DNA from: Hemerocallis citrina
Lineage: Eukaryota > Streptophyta > Magnoliopsida > Asparagales > Asphodelaceae
Length of the DNA stretch: 64,000 nucleotides
Assembly (NCBI GenBank): GCA_017893485.1
Contig: CM030358.1
Coordinates: 254,241,228 to 254,305,227, forward strand
Direction: 5' to 3'
Of this stretch, positions 20,534-32,879 are shown piece by piece (within the stretch, counting starts at the first letter, position 1; the number at the start of each line of letters is the position of its first letter). The translations under genes and the position numbers were made by a program. Under the pieces are notes generated by a model, which was not told the DNA's origin, did not search any database, and saw nothing but the letters and a program-made list of their open reading frames with translations.

Positions 20534-23493
20534 AGAACAGTTCCGTCCCCGGAACTTACTATGGTAAAGGCTGTATTTTGTACACACCAAGGAAAATATC
20601 AGTATAGCATATAAAAATCACAAACATCAAGAAAATACATATAGCATAAAAGTAAGCAATGTGGAAAAATGAGACAAAAATCTATTTAAGAAGTTTATGA
20701 GTATCAAAATTTTACGAGAACAAAACAAGAAAACTAGGAAAGTAGCATAGGAAAACAAATACGAAAATAGAGGATAGTGCATTTTGAAAGGAGTTTACAT
20801 ACAAAAATACTATTAAGTAAACCATTAGATAAAATAGTAAATAAACTTAGTCATTAATTGTGAAATAGTTCAGAAATCAATGCAGTAAAGAAGAACATAG
20901 TTAATGGGTTCTTCCTAAATAGATTCAATACTGAGAATTCATCAATGTAATAAATGGTAAAAAGTCGCAAACCAAATTGATACTATATGACAAAACTAGC
21001 AATTTAACAGTTTGAGAAATATATAAGAAGAGAATATAGTAAAAGTATAGACAATATAAAATAATTCTGTATAAAAATTAATATCATAAAATAATTTGTA
21101 GGGTAATTATAGTAATTATACATACAATTTGAAAATTAGGTATACATCGAAATACTTTTGAATTATTCAGTAGAGCGAGAAAACCAACTTACAAAAATCA
21201 CATAGACGAAAAATTATAGAGGTGAAATAATAGCATGTTATAAAAATTATAAATGATTTGTAGCAATAAAACAAGACATCGTAGTAGTAAAACGTACTAT
21301 TGAAAGTAGTGCGAAAACTAGTTATATAAAAATAAATTATGAATCAGAGAAAAGTATAGACAAATAAAAAAATGATTCTGTATATAAATTGATGATTTGT
21401 AAAGTAAATAATCGTACATGTATGATAAAAATGAAGAGGCAAAAATCCAAATAATTTCGATTTGTCAAATAAACCAAGAAAGTCAGCATACAAAGTTATG
21501 TACATACATAGACATACTGTTATAAGGTGAAGCAACCACATCATGATACAAAAATTTATAAACGATGTGTAAAAATAATACATTATGGTAGTGACAATGC
21601 AAAACTAATTATATAGAAGTGAAACATGAATTATAACAGAAGTATAAAAACTGTTAGGTGAGTAGCCACCAAATTTAAAATAGCAAAATACAAATAAGTT
21701 GTATGAAATACTAACTCACATAAAATGCAATGTACTACAAAGAATACGGCAAGATAGTTGAGATTAAGCGGTAGATACGCAAGTTTGATAGATATAGAAA
21801 CTTGTATAAATAGTATAATGCTAGGTTGCAAAATATTATAAAATAGTATAAGCTAGTACCAAATGAAATAGTTATAAGTGAATATTATAGAAAACAAGGT
21901 AGGGGTTATCTAAGTATAATATTTCCTTCTGGTGTAGGTTCGTCTCACTGGTATCCAACAGCAGACTTGCCTGTCTTGATCTCAAGTTGCATAATTGATT
22001 CTACGATATCCGGTTGCAATTTGCCTTCTGGGCATTCGGTTGCAAACTTTACCTCACCGACATCCAGTTGCAGTTTGCCTTCTGGACATTCAGTTGCAAA
22101 CTTTGCCTCCCCGACTTCCAGATGCAGTTTGCCTCCAATGATGTCTAGTTGCATATTTGCCCTCTCGACATTAAGTTGCACCAAAGGGGAAGATGGGAAG
22201 ATGTAATCTCCCATGTATACTTAGATTGGATATGGGATGTTTAATAAAGTTTGGTGTTATGTTTTAAAAATCAATGATACAGAAAAAGATTTTACACAAT
22301 GAAATATCAAAATAGGTGTATAGGATATATCAAACATAGAGAGTACTAATTTATAATATTAAGACAAATAATGTAAAATATATGCACGGGTTGGAAATAA
22401 AATTGAAAACAATAATGATGTAGTGTAGCAATTTAGGACATTTGACACAAACAGTTATACATAAAAATAGTAATGTAATAATTGAAGGATGGTGAAATTA
22501 TATGCATAGTAAAAATTTTGAAATACATGACACATATAGAAATCAATAGAAAATATATATATATAGTAATCAAGAATGTAAAGACAATTTAAAATTAGAG
22601 GATAAAGTAAAGTATGAATAGCGACTATATGCATTATATTAAGGAAACATAAATTGCAACATTTATAAATATAACAAAACAAATTAGTAGACAATATGTA
22701 ATAACGATAATATCGAATGCGGACAATAAATCAAATTAGTATGTTGTATTTATACGGATAAAAATATTTCAATCTTGTTAAAATACACTAAAGTATATGG
22801 GGAATTATAAGATACTGAAAGAATATCGTATCACAAAATCAAATTATGTAAAATGAATGCACATAAGCAAAATTCACAAGTAAAATTCAAAATGTAATAA
22901 AAATTGAAAATAATAGTGGTAAATTTAACCGAATATATCAAGTAATAGCAGATATAGACGGATGAACATAAAGTGACATAAAACACGAAAGACAAAACTT
23001 TAAGATTGAGAGACAATTAAAATAAGTTCAACAAAATCAAGACTATGGAAAATAGACAAAATACTAGGCATTGAAATGATTTAATAGTATAGGAAAATAT
23101 TTATTCGAAAAGTATTAAATGTTGAAAAGTACTATGATGAAAATCCACAGAAAATAATTTGAAGGGAAAGGTGTGTCTATGTGTAAGGTGTCATGAATGA
23201 TGGTTCAAACCAACTACGCTACCATTGCGCCACTCTGATACCCAGGAAAAATGAGCTCGCATACAATCTCAAATCAATGTATACGAGGAGAGCATCATGA
23301 ATGAATGTAAATTCAATAACAACTTCCATTCATGACTCCAACAATCCAATAGGGAAAGGAAAGAGGAAACATCAGCCTATAGAGCAACACAAATGTAAAT
23401 CACTTACATTTAAATCTCTAGAAACTGAACTCACACTCTAATATCCACTTCTAGGATGTCGTTCCTTATAAATTTGTACTACTTAGAAGCGTG
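20534..23493 (-). other. Family A internal region, non-coding, AT-rich
   Basis: About 2.96 kb of very AT-rich DNA with stops in all frames apart from one short repeat-coding frame at 21945-22214. There is no zinc knuckle, DSG/DTG protease, YxDD reverse transcriptase or DDE integrase motif on either strand. A tRNA-like phrase TGGCGCAATGGTAGCG followed by GGTTTGAACC lies on the minus strand at about 23205-23240. Confidence 0.7.
21945..22214 (-). CDS. Possible 89-codon repeat protein inside family A
   Basis: An ATG-started frame on the element's sense strand, the only one of note in its interior. It contains two near-perfect 18-residue repeats (KFATECPEGKLQLDVGEV type; 54-bp DNA period) with flanking diverged repeats, is rich in Glu and Lys, and has no known domain. 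The composition is clearly less AT-rich than its surroundings. The repeat period is a multiple of three and the frame stays open, which fits coding, but with five short repeats this may be chance. The function is unknown. Confidence 0.3.
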   Translation of the reverse strand: MGDYIFPSSPLVQLNVERANMQLDIIGGKLHLEVGEAKFATECPEGKLQLDVGEVKFATECPEGKLQPDIVESIMQLEIKTGKSAVGYQ

Positions 23494-23505
23494 GCTCTGA
23501 TACCA
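23494..23505 (-). other. Family A tRNA-Met primer-binding site
   Basis: Reverse complement reads TGGTATCAGAGC, two bases from the end of the 5' LTR at 23508. This is an exact match to the plant initiator tRNA-Met site and fixes the element's orientation. Confidence 0.9.
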
Positions 23506-24097
23506 CTTGTAACACCCCGAATTCCAAATACAACTGAATTCGAGAGTTCTACAAGATCTTTTCACTTCTTTCGTACAATTTTACAAGGAATTTAAAACTG
23601 TTATTTCAACAATAATTACATCAGAGTCTTTTACATCAATAAGCAGCGGAATTAATAAAATACAATAATAATGAATGTACAATTGTTACAACTTTAACAT
23701 TTAAGCAATCAACAGCATCATCAGTCATCTTTATATCTTCATGTAACTCCCTTTCCTGCATATAGAACTGTGGGCGCGTCAGTTGCTTACAACTGACGAA
23801 ATATTATACACGGCCATCCTCTCTATGCCGGAAACAGTATAACGATTCTTAAATACTTTAGCAAACACAGACTTGATCACAAACAAGCTACAAAAGGGAC
23901 TATCCTATTGATGTCGTGTTGTGCGGTGCACTTAGTCCTTAACGCAGTTATTATATTATATGACACTAATGCACACTTGTTCGGATTCTATGCATCCCAT
24001 ACTACATAGGTCCGAGGGCAAGCCTCTTAATCGTTCTTCTTCTTGTAGGGTTCAATCCCTCGCTATGACTTAATCTACTCTTGTAACTACGGTGAGT

Positions 24098-24668
24098 ATC
24101 CTAGATGGTCTATGAGTACAAGCACGTGTCCTGGACCCTGGAGGGAAATCCCGCGCCATGTCTTGACTCATCAAGCATGCATTCTGCGGTAATTCAGCCT
24201 CCTCCCTGAACACGATCCTCTTGCAGTCACCAAAATATACCACAAGCGTGGCTAAAGTCCGATCATTCTGAGTTGCGCCCGCGCCATGTCTTGACTCATC
24301 AAGCATGCATTCTGCGGCTCACACACCCGCACCGTAAACTCTAGTTCTCATACCCGTGTTTTCTCTCACTTTCATTACATCTCCACTATGTATCTATCTG
24401 TAATTTCAGCAAGTGTCATAGACGTTCCATGATTACAAGCACGTGTCCAAGACCCTGGAAGGGAACCTCGCGCCATGTCTTGACTCATCAAGCATGCGTT
24501 CTGCGATAATTCAGCCTCCTCCCTGAACACGATCCTCTTGCAGTCACCAAACATCCCACAAGCGTCGCCAAGATCCCGATCATTCTGGAGTATTGCCCAC
24601 GCCATGTCTTGACTCATCAAGCATGCATTCTGTGGATCACATCCGCATCGTAGACTCGAGGCTCCCAT
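24098..24668 (-). repeat. Tandem repeats with CTTGACTCATCAAG cores (right LTR)
   Basis: Counterpart of 17330-17900 with the same four CATGTCTTGACTCATCAAGC units. Confidence 0.8.
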
Positions 24669-25174
24669 ACTTACGTTTTTCTCTTACTTCTATCACAGCC
24701 TTACAAAGTTTGTTTTAAAGAAAATCATCACAACCTAGAGCTAGCTTACCCTACCGGACTTAAATCAACAACAGAGACAGTCAGCCTACCTGGCTACTTC
24801 TCAAGAGACGCTCAACCCTCAACGGTTAGCTCTCAAATCATAAATAATACTGCCGGTCACTAGGGTCTCGCCCAGCCTCTATATTCCAACAACTATCTCA
24901 TTCTAGAGATCAACAATATTTCATAATCAATCTCCAATAATAATTCCACTTCTTTTGTTCACAAACTCTTTCTCAAAACATTTCTTTTATAATCTCATAA
25001 CATGAGAACAATCAAATCTGATTTCTTTATCAATTCCATCTTTCACAACCTTGTGTGCATTTCACAATAAAACTCAATCACATATTAATAATCATAAAAT
25101 CTCATATTCAACTTATTTAACTTTCATTTGTCAAGGATCAAATCCAAACTCAAGAACCAGAAAATAGTTCGGTT

Positions 25175-25487
25175 CAGTCGACTGGTGACAGTATCAGTCG
25201 ACTGTTCCGTGAGTACTTTGAACATCAAAAACAACAGTCAGCTCGATCCAGTCGACTGTGAAAGCAGATAGTCGACTGCTCTACGAGACTTGAAACTTCT
25301 GTAATAACACAGTCGGTTCAGTCGACTGGTGACAGTATCAGTCGACTGTCCCGCAAATATCTTGAAACTCAAACATCAAATTATGACAGCAGCAGTCGAC
25401 TGTGAAAATATTCAGTCGACTGTCCTGCTGACGAAAACCAACTTTTTAACACTTACCAGTCGACTGTGGAAAGTAATCAGTCGACTG
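25175..25487 (-). repeat. CAGTCGACTG paired-palindrome array (right LTR)
   Basis: Counterpart of 18407-18742. It has one palindrome fewer, since TGAAAATATT separates a single pair, and one half-site mutated (TAGTCGACTG at about 25269). Confidence 0.9.
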
Positions 25488-26399
25488 TCAAATTCACCAA
25501 TTGCATCTTTGCATACATTTTTCGACCTTTTAATTAATTTGTACTCCCATATAAAAACATAGATCATTTCCAGAATATATTCCCTTTTAAAAACAATATC
25601 GTATATGTTATCAAGTTCTCAAGTTTCTCATTTTTCAACATGAAATCCTTAAAATTCATCAAAACACATATTCAATCGATTTTCCAAAATAGACTGTTTT
25701 CTTTTATCAAAATCACTTTACAGAAATCTCTATACTTTTATAAATAACATTTTGAGGTTATAATCACACTTATTTGCCTCATTCTCAACAACAACATATT
25801 TGTATTATTCTAATCATGTCTCAACTTGCATAAATTTCATGTAATCAATTCAATTCTAGCACTTCAACTAGCAATCATAACAAGCATTGTAATTTGCATT
25901 TACCATAATCAATCAAGTTTAACGATTCATTCAATGTGCATGCAATCAATTCAATTTCAACCAAATAAATCGTATATCATTTATCATGCAAATTATATTC
26001 CTAAATTAGAAAGCATTTAAGAAACACCCACCTAAAATGAAGATTTGTACCAAAATGAACTCCTAGAATTAGAAGCTCCTAAGGAAAGCTCCAATTGCAA
26101 CCTCCTCGAAATCCGTGCACCAAAGCTAGCCCCACACTCCATCCCCATTTCGGCAAGCATCCATCAAGAGCATCTCCATCCCCACTCCATTCGGCAGCAA
26201 CAAGGACAAACTCCCATCTTCTTTCATGTACACATACTATGTATGTACATATATATACATTAGCATATGTATATAGGCAAGTGGAATGGTTATTAGGTGG
26301 GGAAATGGGCAAGGTTAGGCTGGCTTTTTGGTGGGTTTCTTTCGGCATGGGCAGGAGAGAAAAGAGATAAAGAGATGAGAGAAAGAGAGACTAAGGGTG

Positions 26400-26412
26400 C
26401 ACTTTTATAAGG
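26400..26412 (-). promoter_or_regulatory. Family A LTR TATA box (right copy, 5' LTR)
   Basis: CCTTATAAAAGTG on the minus strand. This is the copy that would drive genomic transcription. Confidence 0.55.
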
Positions 26413-27269
26413 GAGCTAATGGGTAGTTATAGCAACCACCCCACATGAACACCACTCACCCCATGATTAAAATTTGTAACTTGTTTTCCCTCCTATTTCA
26501 AAATCAAATGTTCAGATTTTCCCTCTCCTCATGAGCAGCCCGGTCCCCAAATATTTTGTGTGCACATCGCACGTGTGCACATGCACGTGCTTTGTGTACA
26601 AAACAATTTATCTCTTTAAAACAATTTATTTATATATGTAATAAATATGTAAAATTAACTTAAAAATTATACTTTTCATGCACAATTAAAATAGACACTC
26701 ACACTTTCATAAAAATTTACTTTGAAGGAAGAACGCGCTTAAACACGTGCACCAAAAACACGTGCGTCGCCCGTAAAATCTCAAAAATACAAAAATTGAC
26801 TTTATGAACCGAAAAATATTTATAATCAATTGGAATGCAATGAAAAGTATATTTAATATACATATTTGATAATATACGCAAACGTACGGAAAACACGTGT
26901 ATTGCACGTAGAAAATTTATTTTAACTAAAAATAGACAAAAATTGAATTTTCATTTACAAAACAAATTCAAACATGTTTATAAAAATAAATGATTGAAAT
27001 CCATTGAAAACTTTGCACGTAACGGTGGAATACCCAAAATCGACACGTGCATCGATAATACGTAGAAGCACGTAAAAACTCAAAGATTGAAATTTTGCAT
27101 TTGAGTTGTCTCAAATGGGATTTTTAAGAATAAGGGATTGGATAAATAATTGGAATTCAAAATACATATCAAAATCCGTTATGGATACAATCAATAACTG
27201 TACAAAATGCACGTGCGTAACACCCGAGGGCAAAATTGTCATTTAAATTTTGCGGGGTGTTATATTAGC

Positions 27270-27479
27270 TACTATATTAAATTTCATGTCAGACTCTGAA
27301 GTTTTTTTGCTAGCTAAAACATGTGGGTTAGAGGTGTGTGACACAGAACGTAATGCATTACTACTCAATAAAATTAGGGGTTGGGAAATGGATAGGGTTA
27401 AGAATTGTTATGAGAACGCTCTAGGAGAGAGCGTTGGGTCGACTGACATCCCCGGGGATGAAGCCGGCACCACACCAAC
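27270..27479 (+). pseudogene. LINE ORF1, C-terminal segment between two insertions
   Basis: Continues ORF1 in frame once family A is removed (KSFLA followed by TILNFMSDSEVFLLAKTCG, CDTERNALLLNKIRGWE). The high predicted helix content and lack of low complexity suggest a small folded C-terminal domain, though I do not recognise it. The frame stays open to the family B insertion at 27480. Confidence 0.65.
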
Positions 27480-28202
27480 TGTAGCGCCCCGAATTTCTAG
27501 ATTAATAACATAGAAAATACGTGGCACATTCCTATTGATCCACTTCAATACAATATTAAACATAACCAACACCACTAAAATTTTCAACATTTATTACAAC
27601 AAATCTTTTACAAATCACAGCGGAATTCAAAACAAACTCAACTCAATAATTTCTTTATTTACAACCCAAATTTATCTCAAACTGTTCTTACAATTTTACA
27701 CAAGCACTTAGGATTCAATTTAACTCAAATATGCCTCTAGCATCCAAATCTCCATCACTAAGCAACTACCTGCATCATGTAAGGCTAGAGATGATCCCTA
27801 ATCCCCAAAACTAACGGGGTCAGCCATAAATGGTGTGAGAAATATAAAAATAAACAAACCACATAAAAGATCATATCTCATAAATTCTTAAACAACAAGT
27901 ACTAAATGAGAATATGGGAAATACGAAATGACAGTAACATAAAACATCAAGTGGAGCTAAACTAAGTGTCGGGTGTAGAAAACAGGAAAACCAAATGCAT
28001 AAAACCAAGTCAAGAAAACCCAAGTTCTATATGCAGACTCTCTAATGCGTACTTGTCGAAGTCTATGCATCCCATTCTACATAGGTTCGGTGCAAGCCCT
28101 TAACGTCTTCACTTCGTAGGGTTCAATCCCCGCGTTATGAACTAATCCTAACACGATGACTACTACGAGATAAAGATAAACCATGGTTAGTATCTCATGC
28201 CC

Positions 28203-28560
28203 GATAATTCCGGAGATCAATCCCACACCACAATAGTTACCGTGATAATTTCGGAGATTGTCCCACACCACAAGACTGTGATAATTCCAGAGACATATCT
28301 CACACCACTAATAATCTGTTGTGATAATTCCGGAGATTAAATCCCACACCGAAACATTGACACGTCACCACACGAATACCACATGTGCTTCACCTCGACT
28401 CCGATAATTCCGGAGATCAATCCCACACCACAAGTAGTTACCGTGATAATTTCGGAGATTGTCCTACACCACATGACTGTGATAATTCCGGAGACATATC
28501 CCACACCACTAATAATCTACTGTGATAATTCCGGAGATTAAATCCCACACCGAAAGCCAT
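28203..28560 (-). repeat. Family B GATAATTCCGGAGAT repeat array
   Basis: About eight copies of a 30-60 bp unit built on GTGATAATTCCGGAGAT followed by AATCCCACACCAC, with variants TTTCGGAG and TTCCAGAG. The core TCCGGA is palindromic. The array is itself a duplicated block (near 28203-28380 and 28400-28560). Confidence 0.8.
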
Positions 28561-28959
28561 ACTGAGGTTCTTGACTCATGTTCCCGTTCATCATATCACC
28601 ACTAGTGCCTGTCCTTATCATTTTGGGTTAATTAATTACTTAACGAATCTCCTAGAGTGGTATACCCTACCGGCCTAAATTCAAATCCAAATAACTGAAA
28701 TGCCTCACTGGGCCTCAACAATTAACTCAACACCGGTATACTAGGGTCACACACCTACTAGAGACTCAAACTCAAAAGGTCTAAACAAGGTTCCACTAAA
28801 CAAAGTGGCTCGACTAAATGTCTCAAATGAAATACTTGTCTGAATATCTCAAAGTCAATTGCTTAATCATATACTGAACTGAATGACAAGTATATACTAA
28901 GTTATCTGAGGAACCAATCATTCGAATTAACACTGAAGTTTACGAATATCCTTCAGTAC

Positions 28960-29303
28960 CAGTCGACTCATACTGATGATAAGTCGACTGTCCAGAGGAC
29001 CCAATTCGAGATTTTTCAAAAAATAAACTAAGTCATTCAACAGTCGACTTAAGAAGGGATCAGTCGACTTACCAGAGGTAAATTCCAATAATCTTCTCAA
29101 AATATTCTAAGTGTATAAGTCGACTTAAAGGGGTATAGGTCGACTGTCCAGAAGGACTAATAATTTTTACAAAAAAATATTTTCTCCAGTGGACCAGTCG
29201 ACTGCCTATGAGCTAGGTAGACTGTCCAGAACAACTTTTTCAACAATTCTAAAATAAAGTGTCAGGCTCTTACCAGTCGACTGCACAGTAGGCCAGTCGA
29301 CTG
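28960..29303 (-). repeat. Family B paired SalI-core palindrome array
   Basis: Five pairs of GTCGAC-centred decamers (CAGTCGACTS, AAGTCGACTK, AGGTCGACTG and one AGGTAGACTG). Within each pair the spacer is 10 bp (11 in the first). Spacers are ATACTGATGA+T, AAGAAGGGAT, AAAGGGGTAT, CCTATGAGCT and CACAGTAGGC, none shared with family A. Pairs are often followed by GTCCAGA. Confidence 0.88.
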
Positions 29304-30457
29304 TCAGCCTACAGATCTCAAAATTTAGGTCTGATTACAAAATCAAATTCTGAAGCTTTCTAATAATCAATGTTATGAAAATAGTTCGTATTCAGGAAAA
29401 TAATAAATCTCCACGAATCTTCATCAGGTATATATATATATATATATCATTCAAAACATCAATAAGTCAAGATCTAAGTTCTCATATTCTAAATCACAAA
29501 TCCTTCCATTAGGGTTTTAGAAGATCTAGATATCTTTCACAAATCTAAATAAAAAAAATCTGATTCATAAACTAATGTCCAGGTATTCATACAAAAATCT
29601 CAACATGCTTTTAGCAAACAAGTTTAATAATAAGGATCCACTATTTCATCCACCATTTCTACATGATTCATGTTACATTACAATATCCATATTGTTCACA
29701 TCATCCACTCATTACATCATGATATTTGTACACATAGATCAATCAACAAGACGAATTATAATACTCACAAAATCAAACAACAAAACAAGTCACACGCAAG
29801 AATCAAACAACAAACAATTTCTATATCTCCCACCTTAGATTTGAGAAAAGTCCACGAAAAAGGATCCTCCTTTTGCTAGATCCAAAAGACTCCTTTCTCC
29901 ACCAAAATAGATCTCCAAAAATTCTGTATTTTTTTCTCAACCGTGACGGCTGGGGAAAAAAATCTCTTAAATGTGCCGGATTGAGTATTAGGGTTTTACC
30001 CACACTTTGCAAAACAACCCCTTTCCAAGATACAATTTGCATGTATAGATCATTCTTTGGAAATTCCATCAAAACTCATTTAAATTTGGTTTTAAAAGAA
30101 AATATACATTCTAAATCTCAATCAATACTGTTCAAAACATCCAGAAATTACATTTTGCACTTTAACCCCTAAAAATGTTAGTTTTGCAAAAAGGTCCTTC
30201 TTTTCTCAAAAATTGCAAATAGTCCCAATTAATTTCAGAAAAATCTGGAAAAATACTAAATAAATCTCAAATATTAAATAAAGATTTTTCATAAAGAAAA
30301 CTAAATTTTCACACTCCTCATAAAAGCATTTGCACGTGTTTTGCACGTGTACAAAAGATGAATTCTTCTGAAAATATTCATTAAATCTCCAGAAATAAAT
30401 TTAAATTCATTTTCAATATAAAAATAATATTTGAAAAATACGGGGTTCTACACCAAC

Positions 30458-30490
30458 TCCAACGATCACCCCTAACACAGTCCCCCAATG
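30458..30490 (+). pseudogene. LINE ORF1 terminal codons and ORF1/ORF2 junction
   Basis: After family B is removed, ORF1 reads TPTPTITPNTVPQ and stops at TGA (30489-30491). This stop overlaps the ORF2 ATG at 30488 in the sequence ATGA. The Thr/Pro-rich tail is in frame with 27270-27479. Confidence 0.75.
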
Positions 30491-31689
30491 AATACACTAT
30501 TCTGGAATGTTAGGGGACTGGGGGATAGGGGGAAGAGAGATATAGTTAGAGACGTCATTAGCAACTCGAAGGCGGAAGTGGTAGGATTGCAGGAGACCAA
30601 ACTTCAGTACGGGCTCAAACTCAAAAGAATCGGGGGCAACAAAATTAAGAATGGGTGTTACGCCCGTCAGCAGGCACATCAGGAGGGATAGCTATTGGAT
30701 TCAACTCGGATATTCTCACTTGCACCGAGGTTTACAGTGGAACGTTCTCCCTGACCACCCGACTGAAACGACGGTCTGATGATTGGGTGCAGATGGTCAC
30801 TGTCATTTACGAGCCGAATGTGGCTACAGATCGTGATGCCTTTTGGCAAGAGCTTGTCGAGATTAGACAGTGTTGGTCGGGAGCTTGGATTGTTGGGGGG
30901 GGGGATTTCAACATCACCAGATTCGCCTTCGAGCACAAGGGAAGAGGCTCCAGCAACAGACACAGAGAGGAGTTTAATAGGTGATAACAGAACTAGAGCT
31001 GATTGATATCCCTTAATGAAAGACTATTCACATGGTCTAACATTCAAGCGGTTCCGGTGATGGCCAAATTGGATAGGATTCTAGTATCAATGGATTGGGA
31101 AGCTAAATTTCCGTTAGCAACAGCTAGATCGATCCCTAGACCCACGTCAGATCACACCCCGATCCTTCTCGATATGGTGGTACACGGAGCTCAGAGGCCA
31201 AGGAAGTTCAGATTTGAGATGGCCTGGCTGGAAATTCAGGGATTCGACCACATGGTGATGGAAAATTGGGTGCTCCCAATAGTTGGTACGGACGCGGCAT
31301 CACGATGGTGTGAAAAAATCTGCAGATTGAGAAAGCGGCTACGCAGATGGAATCGATCTAGATTCTCGACCATCTGGAGTACAAAAGATTCCTTTTTGGA
31401 AGGAATTGATGAGCTAAAAAGGATGGAAGAGACGAGAATCTTGTCACAAGAAGAGAGAAACAGGCTACTAGAACTCCGAAAAAATATTGCCAATCTTTAT
31501 AAGTTGGAAGAGATCAAATGGCAACAAAGGTCAAGGATTTCGTGGCTCAAAGAGGGAGACGCGAATACGACCTATTTTCACCGGGTGGCAAGCGCAAGAT
31601 GCAGATCCAATTTCGTCCTATCAATATAGACGGATACCGGAGTATCGCAAGACGATAAGGTGATCTCCACAACATTTCAAAATTATTAC
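30488..31689 (+). pseudogene. LINE ORF2, AP-like endonuclease and linker
   Basis: Starts MNTLFWNVRGLGD and VVGLQETKL, the conserved first blocks of L1 endonuclease (the N of WNVRG and the E of QETK are metal-binding residues). After a frameshift near 30650 it continues GTSGGIAIGF, then GGGDFN (the DFN active-site block next to a run of ten G), and after another shift [18 protein letters not shown] and SDHTPILL (the SDH catalytic block, 31148-31156). A linker with [17 protein letters not shown] precedes a stop at 31627. The family C element interrupts at 31695. Confidence 0.8.
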
Positions 31690-32290
31690 AAGGGTGTAAT
31701 ATCCCGGACGGATATTACCGTATATAAATTGATATTTTATTATTATTTTATTATTATTTTGTTTTAATTCCAAAATTAAAATTATTTTGGTGATTTTCAC
31801 CCGGTTTGTCCATAGACATATCTGTATCCAGATATCGGTCAGTATATATCCGTATTGTATCAAATTGATACCGTGATCTTCCGAACTAATAATAAAATTT
31901 ATTTTATTATTATTTCCAAGATTTAATTATTTTTATACGGATTATGCGAAGATTTTCAGTATACAGACATATAGGCGCACACACGTGTAGTATGTCGATT
32001 AGTACACCATATAAATTGTGTGTTGTGTATTTTTGGACAACACTTGTTTTGTTATGACAAAACTTAATTAGATGGTTAGGGTTTGATTTAGAGACTAAAC
32101 CTAGGGTTACAAAGACATAAGAAGGTTAAGAATTCTTCTAGAAAACTTCTCCCCCACATCAACCTCCCCCCCACATAACACCTCCCCCACATTTCTCCTT
32201 CTCCCCTAGGTGAGGCCGGCCCAAATTCATGGAGGGGCTTATGTGCAAATGTGTGAGTGCACAATTGCACTTTCCACCCTTCTCTCCTTC

Positions 32291-32300
32291 TATAAATAGC
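32291..32300 (+). promoter_or_regulatory. Family C 5' LTR TATA box
   Basis: TATAAATAGC about 600 bp into the LTR, with a pyrimidine-rich stretch (CATTCTCCTCCTTCTCTC) just downstream that would be the start region. It is identical in the 3' LTR (39220). Confidence 0.65.
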
Positions 32301-32879
32301 CCTTCATTCTCCTCCTTCTCTCATTTTAGAAAACAAAAGAAAGGAAGAAAGAAAGAAAGGAAAGGAAAAGAAAGAGAGAAAGTTTCATACTAATTTGAGA
32401 GTTCTCTTGTAGGTTTAGTAGAAGATTTCTAAAGCTAGGGGAAGGAGAAGGTTAACTAGCTAGTTCTTCCATCAAAGAAAGAAACAAGGTGGGGGTTTCT
32501 TCATGCTTTTGTTGTTTGTTTGTTTGTTTGTTTGTTTGTTTTGTTGCTTGACTTACTTCTTCTCATCCTCTTGTTTTGTTTTCTTTGAGTTTTGTTGGGT
32601 GTATGGTTGTGTGAGAATGTAGTAAGAAATAAAAGAGAAAAGTAGTAGTAGTAACTACTAACTTATAAAGATCATAACTTTATTATTTGTAGTTGTTGTT
32701 TTGTATGTTATTGGACTAAGAACTCACATATTGCATAATGTTGGACATACAACCCTTATTGGTTGTAGGACTTAACTCACATAAGCATATGAACATTTAT
32801 TGTACAACCATTGTGGGTTGTAGGACTCTTTATGAAACTTGGACTAATAAGAACATAAGTTCTAATAAAAAGATATTTC

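Larger units (their letters stand above)
16740..27264 (-). mobile_element. Family A: long-LTR retrotransposon lacking gag-pol (LARD-like)
   Basis: Two direct LTRs of about 3.77 kb (16740-20519 and 23508-27264) enclose 2,988 bp. The TSD is TTAGC (16735-16739, 27265-27269), and the LINE ORF1 frame rejoins when the element is removed. Orientation is minus: the primer-binding site TGGTATCAGAGC is the reverse complement of 23494-23505, and the polypurine tract is the reverse complement of 20520-20533. The interior has no gag, protease, reverse transcriptase or integrase, so it relies on another element's proteins. The termini TGTAACACCCCG and CGGGGTGTTACA and the tRNA-Met primer suggest a Tekay/Del-like Ty3 ancestry, which is inference. 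The LTRs differ at roughly 1% of sites by eye plus one 23-bp indel. Confidence 0.9.
23508..27264 (-). repeat. Family A 5' LTR (right copy)
   Basis: Nearly identical to 16740-20519 with an offset of 6,768 bp. Differences include a 23-bp deletion in the palindrome array, about two dozen to three dozen substitutions by eye, and a changed terminus (GGTGTTATA instead of GGTGTTACA). Most substitutions are C/T or G/A. Confidence 0.9.
27480..30452 (-). mobile_element. Family B: solo long LTR
   Basis: 2,973 bp with termini TGTAGCGCCCCG and CGGGGTTCTACA and a perfect TSD CCAAC (27475-27479, 30453-30457). Removing it rejoins LINE ORF1 in frame. Only one LTR is present and there is no primer-binding site, so it is a solo LTR. 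By the position of the shared 18-bp module (28065-28082) and terminus similarity to family A, the sense strand is minus. It contains two tandem arrays and no credible ORF. Confidence 0.88.
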
